In this document: piece after piece, positions 33,170 to 44,821 of the stretch
Layout of the letters: each line of letters starts with the position of its first letter
Numbering within the stretch: the stretch's first letter is position 1
Origin: Limonium bicolor
Lineage: Eukaryota > Streptophyta > Magnoliopsida > Caryophyllales > Plumbaginaceae
Direction of reading: 5' to 3'
Length of the DNA: 64,000 nt
Assembly (NCBI GenBank): GCA_023374045.1
Contig: CM041776.1
Span: 139,627,296 to 139,691,295, forward strand
Notes under the pieces: model-generated
Databases searched by the model: none
The model's input: only the letters and a program-made list of their open reading frames with translations
What the model was told of the DNA's origin: nothing
Translations under genes and position numbers: made by a program

Positions 33170-35377
33170 TGTAACACCCCCAAACACTGGCCTAGGAGTT
33201 AGGGGTATTACACGCCGCGTATTATTACTTAATAACGCAAGGCTCTAATATTCAAACGCAAATAAGCAAATAAGTTCCAAAACAGAATACTTAAATAAAG
33301 TATAATCAAGATGATGTCGCAACATCCCAAAAGTTTACAGAACCCACCAAACTAATATCAGAAGCGGAAGCTAACAAAGAGGCCCAAAGGCTCAAATTCA
33401 AATACAAGTCTCAATGAAACAATTAACAACAAGAACTAAACTCCAGAGCTGAAAGTGACCCTCGCTGATCAATCTGCAATGTTAGGTAAAGTAGGGGAAT
33501 GAGCACAACTATGCCCAGTAGATGACTAACTTCATCAACCAGCATGCTCAAAACATTTTACAGAATGTTAACAAATCAGAAGGAGTCAAAGGAACCCAAA
33601 AGCATGTCAGAAAACAGAACAGAAGTCCATACGATAGAGGACTAAACAGAGTCAGAAGCGGATAGAAGCAGAAAACAGAGTGGGACACTAGCGATCACAG
33701 CATACAGACAGAACGAGCAACCAGCTCGTGAACAGAACGAGGAAACCCCACTCGTGAACTGAATAGGTGTAAACACCCGTGAACAGAACGGGGAACATCA
33801 CCCGTAAACAGAAGGATCCTACATAGCGCGCTACGAGACAGCGAAACCAGCCATCCAAAGGCTCAGACACAGAGATAACTAGGTCCCAAAATAGAAGCTT
33901 AAATACAGATAAGCATATGTGCACCAAAGGCACCAGAAAGCACATAGATGGCTTGGAAATCAGAAGGGGAATCCAACCCCGCAAACGGAAGTCAAAACAG
34001 AGCTCAAACGAGCAAGTTATGGTCAAAACAGAACCATGTCCGAACTTGTGTCCGGACATCAATGTTCGGACACAAGTCGAGACTCAGAAGTCGAAAACAG
34101 ACAGATGTCCGAACATGTGTCCGAACTACCAAGTTCGGACACAGGTCGAGCATTAAAACAGTAGAAGAGACAGAGGTGTCCGAACATCAAAGGTCGGACA
34201 GATGTTCGGACGTTGCTCGGAAATCAGACACGCGCAGAGTCCGAACTTGTGTCCGGACATCCATGTTCGGACACAGGTCGAGACAAAATCAGAGAATACA
34301 GAAGGCTGTGTCCGAACTTCAAAGCTCGGACGGAAGTTCGGACACAGCGAAAACTTCAGAAAATTAAAGCGCAGAAGGGCATGTCCGAACTTCAACGGTC
34401 GGACAGAAGTTCGGACACGCCGAAAAACACAGAGAACAAAGGCGATTTTTACACAATCAGAGGCAGTAAAACAATGTCAAAACATCATACAATTGTAGAA
34501 AACAACCTTGGGGGTTTGTGGCATTAAAACATCATCAAACAGACAGTTGCAATCACCATACCAAGACAGAACACAATCAATTGCAGAATCGGAACGAAAC
34601 TCGCCAAGGCCGAACACACTAATCGAATCCATCAGCCACCTACCTCAATTACAGCAGAGAAGTCTCTGAATCCGAACAGCAGACGACCAACACCGACACA
34701 GCAGTAACGATGACCCAAAAGCACAATGCGAAACCTCTGACTGAACACAATTGCAAATCCCAAATCAGAACGCAAACCTAAACCTGAAACTGCAGTTCGA
34801 AACTGAAATGCCATTCTCACCTGAATTCTTACCACGCACTCGCAGAGAACACCGATCACAGCCGAATTCAACAACGGAACGGGCAGTATCTGATTCCTTG
34901 TCAGATTACCGAAGATGAATCAGAAAAGAAAGGTCTTAGAAACTGGAGAATTGAAGAACGATAACTCAACCGCTTACCTAAATCAGCACCGGACTTCACA
35001 ACGGGGAAGAATTTGACAGCAGAACCCAAATGGCAGAATTACCAACAGCAGGACTTGGCTGATTGGAAAGAACAGAAACTTTGGAAAGAGGGGATAAGGA
35101 AGGAGCGTAGCGGCGGTTTTCAAACTGAGGAGCAGTGAGGGGAAAATAATGACGATCGTGAGAATGTGATTATAATGTAGGGGGTTAATGGAAGAAAATA
35201 AATTACTAGAGAGAATTAATATGAGATTAACTCACCAGAAAGTAAAACGGATGGGGAAAAATACCTCCTCGTCCCCAACTTCTTTAATAAGGACTTCCAT
35301 GTCCTAAATTCAGAATGGACCACTTAACGAATCATTGTAACGAAATAAAATATATAACCAAATCTTGGGTTATAACA
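33170..35377 (-). mobile_element. Solo LTR (2.2 kb) inserted in element B right LTR
   Basis: Starts TGTAACACCCCC and ends TTATAACA, TG...CA, with TAATT duplications and no internal region. It is best read as a solo LTR left by LTR-LTR recombination. Minus orientation is inferred from the TGTAACACCCC end, which marks the 3' end in the other LTRs. It contains a CAG-type acceptor-like site near 33475 (minus) and a six-unit palindrome cassette (34037-34419). Long ORFs at 33917-34527 on both strands derive from the cassette. Confidence 0.88.
34037..34419 (+). repeat. GTCCGAAC-type palindrome cassette in the solo LTR
   Basis: About six units of the form GTCCGAACTT..GTCCGGAC....GTTCGGAC followed by ACAAGTCGAGAC or similar, roughly 65-75 bp apart. 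Same architecture as the GGTCGG cassettes with different sequence; closely related units at 54217-54534 and 58866-58970. Confidence 0.85.
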
Positions 35378-35752
35378 TAATTAGTACACATGTTGATTAA
35401 GGTGTAATCATGGGCATTTAGCCACTCAAAACTCACTTCTAAGACAATTTCTCAAAAAGGTGCTTTAAGGAGTCTTAAAGCACATTTTGTGTTTAAGCTT
35501 GTTTTTGAGCTTGGTTTTCTTTGCTAATTGATTTAGAATGTCCATTAGCATATTAATAAAGTCTTATAATGGTATTTGGGTGCTAATCAAAGTCACTCCA
35601 AGCTTAGAGCATGTTTTTGCCCAAATTGCCCTTAAGGGTTTTCTTGTGTTTTCCTTGGTTTAAATTGTCTACCAATCTTCCTAAGGCATATTATAGCCTT
35701 ACCACATCATAAATTGATGTTTACTTAGCATACTTAGGTTTGGGGTATTTCA

Positions 35753-35757
35753 GTATG
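35753..35757. repeat. Target-site duplication GTATG of element B, right copy
   Basis: Matches 17898-17902. Confidence 0.88.
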
Positions 35758-37299
35758 GGTGAATGTGATCTATCGTCCTGTACGTTGCCAATATTATCTT
35801 TTGGCTTATTTAAACTATCGTGTGTAACACACTTCCATTTATCACCACTTGTAGTTGAAATCATTGGCGTTCGGGTTTGTATTAATATTGGGGCATACTT
35901 TAAAATCCCTCTCTTTGATCTTTAGGTCACCATCTTGTGGTTCTGTATTTGAGTTTATTGTCGCCATACTCGATTTCCATTTTCATTGTAAGGTATGAGC
36001 TACAGTTGAGCCGTGCCTCTTATGTATATTATAGAAATGTTTCTTGATTATTGATTCACTAATTGTCGGTAGTACATACACAATTATTACTGTCTGTTCG
36101 TCAGGTTTACCACAGTGGGGCTCCTGTTTAGTGTTTCTAACAAGGTACAATTTTTTTTCCTCAACTGAACCTGTTCTTACGATTTGAATCAACTCATGTG
36201 TGTATTAGTATAAAGTTTTACTCTTTACATCCTACCATGTTTATAGGTAGGTTCCCATTTAATATATTGGGTTTGAATTCATAAAGAAAGACTTAAAGTC
36301 GATTTTTCCTTCCGATGGCAATATGGCCATAACTTAGAAGCTAGTTTGAGAATACTCTTATCATAAGTAATTGTCTCTTGAACTCATATTTAATTTATTA
36401 ACATAGTTCATGGGATAATAATGGTTAGTATTTCCCTCATAATTGATTATTTTTCCGATATACGCGGAGTTTGTTCTAGCTATTTAATCTCCTCAGGGTA
36501 ACCTGGACAACTTAACTCTTAATTTACACCCTCTATATCTCATATGCTTATTAGTCAAATTTTATATTAGACTTAAGAATAAATACTTACGTATTACTGA
36601 AATATTTGTGACCACTTGTAAGGAGTCTCAGGAATCATCCAACTCTGACGGGGTCAGCGTCAGTGTTGAACTATCCTTCCACACCATTTTGTGTTTGGTT
36701 TTCCCTTGATCTGACCAGGATCAAGTTCGACCTCCCACATCAAATATCAAACAATCACATAATTGTCATTTTCAAATTTTATCTTATCAAACTTTGTGAC
36801 GTGGTGAGTACTACATTTTCTCTTGACCACTATACTATTAATCTAATATATGTTATAATCCATACTCGAATCTAGTGTATTCCCAAATCCCCGGTACCAT
36901 ATTCCCTTGATCAAATCATCAAGCGGGGCAGCCAGTTTTTCCTCTTGGCATAAAAGATAAATTCTTATTAAAGCATCTAGGCTCATACCGTCTAATAATT
37001 ATATCCATCAATCATTTCAACTCTTAACTCCATCATACAAGTAATAAGTTTCTTCATGTACTTGCACACCTTAGAATACTCTCTCCTCTTAAAAGGCTCA
37101 TTTAATATTTCACTTATCAGGGCTTGATTATTGCCTATACTTCGATTATCATCATTTGGAGCAAAGACAGTCACAGTTAGACTTCAAGAAAAGTTTTCAT
37201 AACCCATCCACAATTACAGTTCCATAAGGTACTATTTCCTCCGCCTTAAAGCTTGGTTTTCTTTATTCATCTAAACTCTATAAATCAGGTGAACCATAC
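35758..37299 (-). other. Host element sequence to the right of element B
   Basis: 1.5 kb without a clear gene. By the GTATG duplication it should continue element A upstream of its integrase C-terminus; a weak match to the integrase segment before the GPY module may lie near 35830-35890. It also holds the conserved hairpin block (36608-36712), which elsewhere lies after pol, so another unseen junction may exist here. Identity not resolved. Confidence 0.45.
36608..36712 (-). other. Conserved hairpin block, covarying copy
   Basis: GAATCATCCAACTC, CTGACG/CGTCAG arms (36645-36663), then TTGAACTATCCTTCCAC and TTTTGTGTTTGG. Against 24201-24300 the stem has a T-A to C-G compensatory change. Confidence 0.6.
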
Positions 37300-40200
37300 T
37301 GTAACACCCCTACTCTAATCGGCTCCTAATCATCTTACTTAACAGTATAATCGCAGCGGTAATATCAACAATTGAACTACTGGTGTCACCGTTCTTACTC
37401 GCCCATACGAGTAATAACGTGCTTCCTGATATAACCTTAAATACGAAACAATTTCTCGCAATGACAACAAGAGATCGATCTAACCTTCCCAAACCAATAT
37501 AAAATACATTCACAGTGAGCATTCTAAGTATTCCAATCCTATACACGTTTCTAAGTCGTATCAAAATGTAACAGTGCATATTAAAACAACTGTAATTAAA
37601 CTACCCAGCGTCCGTCTCTTTGCCGACACCGGAAGCTGCATACCTGCAAAACTGGTTGTTTGTGGTATGGAATCAGCCCCTGCTCAGTATGTTACTACAT
37701 GACTGTCATGCCCCCTCGGACCCTCAGTTATTTGGTCGAGAGCATGCAATTCATTTTCATGCAAGTAGTTTAATATTAAAACTGTAAAGCAACCATATAT
37801 AGTAGTAAACTCAAATAACCAACAAGCCCCCGGCTTCACACATCGCATCGTAATAAACCACTGAAAGCGTTACAACGCTTATATGAGTACAGAGACTCCA
37901 TTCCAACAAACACTTAATAGTTCATAATTGAGTTCAGCGACTCACCCGACCAAACAATCCACCATAACCACACATGAGTTTGCGACTCGACACAACCAGT
38001 TCACAACACACAATATGAGCACAATGGCTCATTCAAACAAATCCACCAACATACCACACATAACCACAAAGCACAACCAATGAACAACAAGGCGAAACAA
38101 CGAGAATTATAGACGAGTATAAACTCTCGTCTATGGCATGCAAGCCCAAATAATGTACGAGTTAGCATAGTCGTTCGTAATTGTTCAGTCATGTCTAATG
38201 ACAACGTCTCGTTAGAACGACGTGTCCCTAAGTTACCCATCTCTTATGGTGGGTCACCCACGACAGTAGCCACTCCAGCGGTAGAGTCTCCGACCTACGA
38301 ACGTTCTGTAGTTCGTTGGAAATTTATCCTGATACTTACGGTTACCACACGGTATCCTAGTATCGTTAATGGACCATAGTTCACAGCAAGAGCCACATCC
38401 TCTTGATAAACTTATCTATACCATCGCATCGTTTTATTATTTTTCCTAACACAACAGACTGAGGTCGTTAGTCCAATCATGAGTATGTCGACTCGGGATC
38501 CAGTGTTAGATACGAGAGCGGCGTTAAAGAGGCCAATGCTCCATATATAAGTCTCAGGTAATATATATATCTTATAATCCTGATGCTACAACGTTTACTT
38601 ACGTTTCTTATATTACACATATAAGATAGCATCATTGCCGCTAGTTCGTTTTATAATATGTTCATATATACGAACGGTACTGTTATCGTGCAACAGTAAT
38701 ATTAAAGCATTAATACACAACTCAAACTTATTAATTCACACAAGCAGACATTCAATCTTATCACTGATTTTCACACAATGTTTGAAATGAGGAAATCCTC
38801 AGAGACAATCAAGCCACATAAATAACATACCGTTCACCCAGGAAGTATTACGGTGGAGTATGATTCAGCTAGATTCGATGCTCCTCGCGTCGTCTCTAAC
38901 AGTCTAAAATACATACCCCGTACCGTCGCTATTACCTCCCGGTTAATCCCCCGTATTAACTGTTAACGTTTTGTCGGGTTTTCAGCTTAACTCGGAATTC
39001 GGAAAAAAAAACGTTATATTACATGCGTAGTCTTGTCTTGTACATTAACTTACTTAATGTTGAACTTGTTATCGCATGTAACTTAACATACCCTTGTATG
39101 TCGTATAGTTTGTTTCTATATTGTATGCATGATTCTTTATCATGATTTATACATCTCGCCTTAGTATTTATTTCTAAGGTTTGTTTTTTTTTTCCTAAGT
39201 TCAATGTGGTATAATATGTAAACAATACTTTCAATTATATAAATCCTTATTATCACATGTATACTCCTAACATTAGGATTCCATATCCAATGTTTGTAAT
39301 TCTTTTTCCTTTCACCTTTCATCATTTTAAATTATGATAATACATGGTTATCAAACCATACTATATTTTTCCACCATAGCATTTATTTATTTATATACAT
39401 GTATTGTGGAACTATTTATTATATGGTAAGTCTTAATATGTATATTCATTCTTTTTAATGAATACCTCTCATATTATAAATGTTATAATTCCTATAACAT
39501 TAAAACAATATTATAAATTCCATTTAAAATATTAATATTTCCGAACAGCACCTTTGTTCTTAAATATTCACAAAATCCACCACATAATTAATATAATGTT
39601 ACATTATAGTTATATAACATATATTATGACATTTATGTCATTAAAACAATTATAACATATAGTTGTAAATTGTTTTAAAATACCAAACAGCCCTTATATT
39701 ATAATCCTTAAACCTTAATATAATTATAACATATGGTTATATTTTTTTTTAAATAACCGAACAGACCCCCTAGGTCTATTCTAATTATTTTTCCACCACT
39801 TAAATTTCTATATTCACCAAATTCCCCTCTTTATAACATATAGTTTTCTAATATCATCAAAACTATATATTATACATATATCTTGATAAAACCTTATATA
39901 TAACTTCAAAAATTACCAAACTATACCAAAAGGTTATAAACATCATTACTAACCTTATACTTTCTCTAAATCTCGGTTTTACCACATATGTTACCCATTT
40001 GTAACAATATTATGAAATATCTTATATTATACTTATATAATTCATATAAACTCCAAATTTAACCAAATCAACTTCTAAAAATTCCTAATAACCTAAGGTT
40101 TGTACTAAACTCCATTTAGTACCCCAAGTTTTCGGAAATCACAATATAGCCCCATCCCTTATAAATCTTTTACAATTTAATAACTATCTTAGTATAAGGT

Positions 40201-42348
40201 AGTATTTTAATTCCTTAAATTCACCAAACCTGGTCAAAGTCTCCTATATAGTCAACTTTGACGTCTAATACCAAATTGGACCCAAACCTTTCGGTAATTA
40301 CAAAACTTCACCTATACTTTTCTATTTTTACAATTTTGACACAAAACTTTATAAATGTTATAATTTTTATTAAATTCATTTAAAAACCCCTAAATCCCTC
40401 TAAATTAAGCCCACGGCTTTGTATTTTACCAATAATTATGGTTTGGCCCCAAAATTAATTATATAAGCATAAATCTAACTAAATAAGCTTATAAACTTAA
40501 ATTAAAATGGCCTAATGACATGGCCTTATTACAACCTTGAACTTGCAAAATAAATTACACTTTAAATGTCTCAAAATATAGTATATACTCACGGCCTCAC
40601 CATAGATTAAATATTTTTCCACATAATGTCATAATTTGACCATTATGTTAATTAATCTCTTAAATGACTAGCTTAATTTATCTTAGTCATTTTTTCCATT
40701 TTTAGGTTAATATAACCCATATATTAAACTCCACTCTCGGTATAATAATTATATATGCTAGGAAATCATAAAATCATAAGTTTTAAGGTGTTTATACCTT
40801 GATTTCTCCTTGTATGAATTCGGTCACTTGAAGGGAAATTCACCACATCATTTAGACATGTTTAATACACCAAAATAAGATATGGTTATACTCCAAGCTT
40901 GAGCTTAACCATAAGGAACAATTAATGTAAGATTTAAGGCAAAATCACCTTAAAAATAAGGGAGCTTCAAGAGGAATTTGGCCTGTTTTAAACACACCAC
41001 AAGGTGTTAAATTCACTATATAGGCATAGGAAATAGCTAGACAACAGCAAGCTGCCTTGGTATTAGGTTTTACCTTGGAAAAATGCCTTAAAGAAGGGTA
41101 TTTCCTTTGGATCTCGGCCACCCTTGCTCCAAATGGTTAACCAACTGATTGAACATGTAAATATGAAGATTATGAGTGTATAAACTCATAAAAATCAAAC
41201 GAAGATCGGATGAAGAGTAGAGAAGCTTAAGGTATGTTTTTACGTTAAAATGCAAATTTGGGAAACCTTGGTCCCTATACTTGCTTCAGCCGAGCTTGGA
41301 TGTTGTTCTAACCTTAAAACACTGAGAATAAGCCATAGGAAGTGATGAGACACGAGATCTAAATGTTGGTAGTGAAAAGATGAAGAAAAAGAGCTAAAAT
41401 AAACCTTAAAACATTACCTTAGAAGCTTAGGAGTTAGATCTGTCTTACATTCTCAAGAACAGAGCTTGAAAGGGTCTGGAAGATGAGTGAGCTCGGCTGG
41501 AATGGAGCTAGGAGCAAGAGAATGATTGGAATGAGGCTTAATAATTGAAAAAACAACTTTTGATTAGTTTATTGATTTGTAATGACTAATGACTCATCAA
41601 GGGATAAGAGCCATCGGTTAATGGAGGGGAAAGCTGGCCTCACACGGTTTAGGGACTGATTGAAACAATCATGGAGCAAAAGAGTGTATTGTTTAATCAT
41701 AATATTAGAAAGGTAAAGGTGGTCTCCTTAATTTAAGGAGTGGTGTTGGAGACTTGTCTCTTGTATGTGCAAGTGGTGAATCCAGCCTCTTCTTACTTGT
41801 GGATGCCGATTTCATGAGGTCCAAGGGGTCAACTTTGACCTCTTGACCATTCTTAGTCAATGTTGACTCAAACGGGCCCCCTTTTAGGGTTTTATTAATA
41901 TTTTAATATTAAATTTGCAAAAATTTGTAAACTTCTGGAATTAAATTTCTAATATGATATAATGTGATATAATATCATATTTAAAGGTAATTATAACCTT
42001 TAAGCCCATTGAAAACCAATTTAGAAGGCAATTTCACAAAAATGTGCTTTAAGGTGTTTTAGTGCACATTTTGTGTTGCAAGGTGTTTCTGAGCTTGGTT
42101 TTCTTTGAGAACGGTTTTGTTGTGTTCCTTGCTTCATTATAATACTTAGGAATCCACTTTGGATCCTATTTGAGGTCATACAATCTTTATGGTTCTTTAA
42201 AGCACATTTTTGGCTTTATCGATCTTAAGGCATGTTTTGCCTTGTTAAGATCTTTTAGATTGTTCCCCAATAATATTTAGATGTTTATTAACCATCTTAG
42301 ATCATTAATAGATCATTTAATTAAGTTTTAAAGGTTAGGGGTATTTCA
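37300..42348 (-). repeat. 3' LTR of another minus-strand element (element D)
   Basis: Starts TGTAACACCCC, ends AGGGGTATTTCA, 5,049 bp, followed by a polypurine tract. Acceptor-like TTTTGCAG on minus at about 37644. Very AT-rich at 39000-40700 with many TATAT words, and a U3 palindromic region near 42040-42080. It was inserted into the sequence ending at 37299; no duplication could be checked because the other end is not in the window. No gene seen. Confidence 0.8.
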
Positions 42349-42349
42349 G

Positions 42350-42361
42350 TCTACCCCCCTT
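42350..42361 (-). promoter_or_regulatory. Polypurine tract of element D
   Basis: TCTACCCCCCTT on +, one base after the LTR end. Confidence 0.85.
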
Positions 42362-42575
42362 AAAAAGGCTTCATCCCGAAGTCCTTAATCATCTACAGTT
42401 CACCTAAGGAATCAAGTTCCACTAAGTAACCAAACAGTCCATCGCTAGGGAGTAACTCCCACTAGGTTCAGACCAAGTCTTTATGTATCACATTTGATAC
42501 AGCATCCATCTCATTCCATATAGTCAATAATCATGACACATTCATTCATAAACAACACTAAACAAGGTGCAAAAC
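42362..42575 (-). other. First bases of element D internal region
   Basis: Resembles 16693-16760 of element A just inside its tract (AAGGCTTCATCCCGAAGTC). No gene. Cut at 42576 by the next LTR. Confidence 0.65.
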
Positions 42576-44321
42576 TGTAACACCCCCGAATAAACATTCA
42601 ACAGTACAAAACCAACTCCGGTCATATTGCATGATAACTAAGCAGCGGATTCTCGAATCTTTCGGGTGCTACAGATGCCAACCACCCACGTGGTTGACAG
42701 ACCACACTACCCATACTAAGTTACGGTCTGCATGACTGGAACGTCCCTCAACCAAACTTTTATACAACATAAGATACAAATCTGAATACCGAGGTCCTAC
42801 AACAAGAATACCGAATATAAACTAAGAATTACATCTCGGGTTTAGCATCAACCCATATATTACATGTGCTACTACAAACTTAAAGGTCGTGCCCCGGTGG
42901 ACTACCCCCATGGTAGTCACCTGCCTACACTCCGTCACGTTCCGGATGATCACCTGTAAAAATAAAGGACTCAGCAAACTATGCCGAGTATGAACGTGTG
43001 AAGCCCGCATGTTACCGGGCCACACGACTACTTGGTCGAATATTATTAAGTCAATTTACATGCTATAATAAAGCAGTAAAGTACACATCAGCACATCATG
43101 ATATCATACACACCCATCGGTAGCAAAGCAATATCAGTAAACATCCAAGCATAACAGGCTGGCATCTTAGCCCATCAAACACGCAGCCAAGCACAACAAA
43201 CTGCTAATATAGCAAAACAATCATGTAAGTCATCAGACGTGTGCGTGAGTTGTTTACCAATGATCCTCACTATGGGATCGTTCGAGCATTGTGTGTTCAT
43301 TTCTTTCTCTTGTTCCCATGATGTGTATTTTCTTTCTCTTTCCTTGCACCAGGTCTGGGGATATAGTTTAGATCCCGTGACCATATCATATTGGTGCCAA
43401 TCTTTTCTTGTTTCTTAAAGAATCACTTTTATGAATTTTCTTATTTACTTGGTCTCATTACACATGTTTCCTTCCATTCTCTGGCACCGAGCCCGGGGAT
43501 AGGGATATAGATAGATCCCGAGACTTTATGATGTAGGTGCTAATCATTCCTTGTTTCTTTATAGGTTACTTGTGAATTTTCTTATCACCACACTTTGGGG
43601 AATGTCTTGTCCACAGCCAATCCTCCATTCCCGGATAGCTCTTTCTCTCTATGTGTTTTCAAACGTTACTAGCCACTGCTCCGGATACTAAGGGTCCGTA
43701 TCCCTATTCCTTCTCAATGTTACTAGCCTCTGCTCCGGATACTAAGGGTCCGTATCCCTATTCCTTCTCAATGTTACTAGCCTCTGCTCCGGATACTAAG
43801 GGTCCGTATCCCTATTCCTTCTCAACGTTACTAGCCTCTGCTCCGGATACTAAGGGTCCGTATCCCTAATCCTTCTCAATGTTACTAGCCTCTGCTCCGG
43901 ATACTAAGGGTCCGTATCCCTAATCCTTCTCAATGTTACTAGCCTCTGCTCCGGATACTAAGGGTCCGTATCCCTTTCCCTTCTCAACATTACTAGCCTC
44001 TGCTCCGGATACTAAGGGTCCGTATCCTATCCATTCTCAATGTTACTAGCCTCTGCTCCGGATACTAAGGGTCCGTATCCCTATCCCTTCTCAACGTTAC
44101 TAGCCTCTGCTCCGGATACTAAGGGTCCGTATCCCTATCCATTCTCACTGTTACTGGCTTATCATCATCTTTGATAACTCGACACCATAGTGGGTGTCTT
44201 TAGAGGTCCTCTATAGTTAAGAGGGGTTTTCTTTTTGTATATTCTTTTGTTTTATCTACGTGGTTCGTCATGTCTCACCAAGGAGACTTGCTCTTCATTA
44301 GGATTAATAAATAGACACCAT
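42576..44321 (-). repeat. Start of a further minus-strand LTR (element E), running into the gap
   Basis: Starts TGTAACACCCCCG after AAAAC. Acceptor-like TTTTTACAG on minus at about 42957, preceded by a CTCGGCA/TGCTGAG-type hairpin in place of the C/G-run one. The LTR end is not seen before the N gap. It includes related 150-180 bp segments at 43310-43620 and the 54-bp array. Confidence 0.7.
43679..44157 (+). repeat. Tandem array, nine copies of a 54-bp unit
   Basis: Unit CTCCGGATACTAAGGGTCCG then TATCCCTATTCCTTCTCAAT then GTTACTAGCCTCTG. Copies begin near 43679, 43733, 43787, 43841, 43895, 43949, 44003, 44056 and 44110. Each has GGATAC/GTATCC arms. 54 is a multiple of three, which keeps a frame open (43651-43869), but the sequence is a noncoding LTR array. 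It ends close to the assembly gap. Confidence 0.9.
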
Positions 44322-44821
44322 NNNNNNNNNNNNNNNNNNNNNNNNNNNNNNNNNNNNNNNNNNNNNNNNNNNNNNNNNNNNNNNNNNNNNNNNNNNNNNN
44401 NNNNNNNNNNNNNNNNNNNNNNNNNNNNNNNNNNNNNNNNNNNNNNNNNNNNNNNNNNNNNNNNNNNNNNNNNNNNNNNNNNNNNNNNNNNNNNNNNNNN
44501 NNNNNNNNNNNNNNNNNNNNNNNNNNNNNNNNNNNNNNNNNNNNNNNNNNNNNNNNNNNNNNNNNNNNNNNNNNNNNNNNNNNNNNNNNNNNNNNNNNNN
44601 NNNNNNNNNNNNNNNNNNNNNNNNNNNNNNNNNNNNNNNNNNNNNNNNNNNNNNNNNNNNNNNNNNNNNNNNNNNNNNNNNNNNNNNNNNNNNNNNNNNN
44701 NNNNNNNNNNNNNNNNNNNNNNNNNNNNNNNNNNNNNNNNNNNNNNNNNNNNNNNNNNNNNNNNNNNNNNNNNNNNNNNNNNNNNNNNNNNNNNNNNNNN
44801 NNNNNNNNNNNNNNNNNNNNN
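44322..44821. other. Assembly gap, 500 N
   Basis: Exactly 500 N, a placeholder of unknown size. Sequence to the left is an LTR array, to the right the middle of element C; the true join is unknown. ORFs spanning it are artefacts. Confidence 0.99.

Larger units (their letters stand above)
17903..35752 (-). mobile_element. Element B: minus-strand Ty3/gypsy element with dead pol and later insertions in both LTRs
   Basis: Left LTR 17903-23702, internal 23703-28997, right LTR 28998-35752, GTATG duplications on both sides. The polypurine tract is beside the left LTR and the primer site beside the right, fixing minus orientation. Its internal 5.3 kb has no long sense ORF, only integrase and chromodomain relics with stops. 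Stops shared with the copy at 44822-49366 imply it was already defective when it transposed. Removing the CACTA insert (left) and solo LTR (right) gives LTRs of about 4.55 kb each. Confidence 0.88.
28998..35752 (-). repeat. 5' LTR (right) of element B
   Basis: Pair of 17903-23702. Lacks the CACTA element but carries a solo LTR at 33170-35377. Hairpin/acceptor module near 29291-29321, cassette 30639-30822, U3 dyad 35460-35483. Confidence 0.9.

Noticed and set aside
33917..34527. 79-139 codon ORFs in the solo LTR
   Set aside because: Composed of SSDTSR/CPNLCPD words generated by the palindrome cassette in different frames.
36608..37299. A separate complete element between 35758 and 37299
   Set aside because: No LTR ends, primer site or polypurine tract found in this stretch; kept as unresolved host-element sequence.
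43679..44157. CRISPR-like array
   Set aside because: Units are contiguous 54-bp repeats without unique spacers, in plant LTR sequence; an ordinary tandem repeat.
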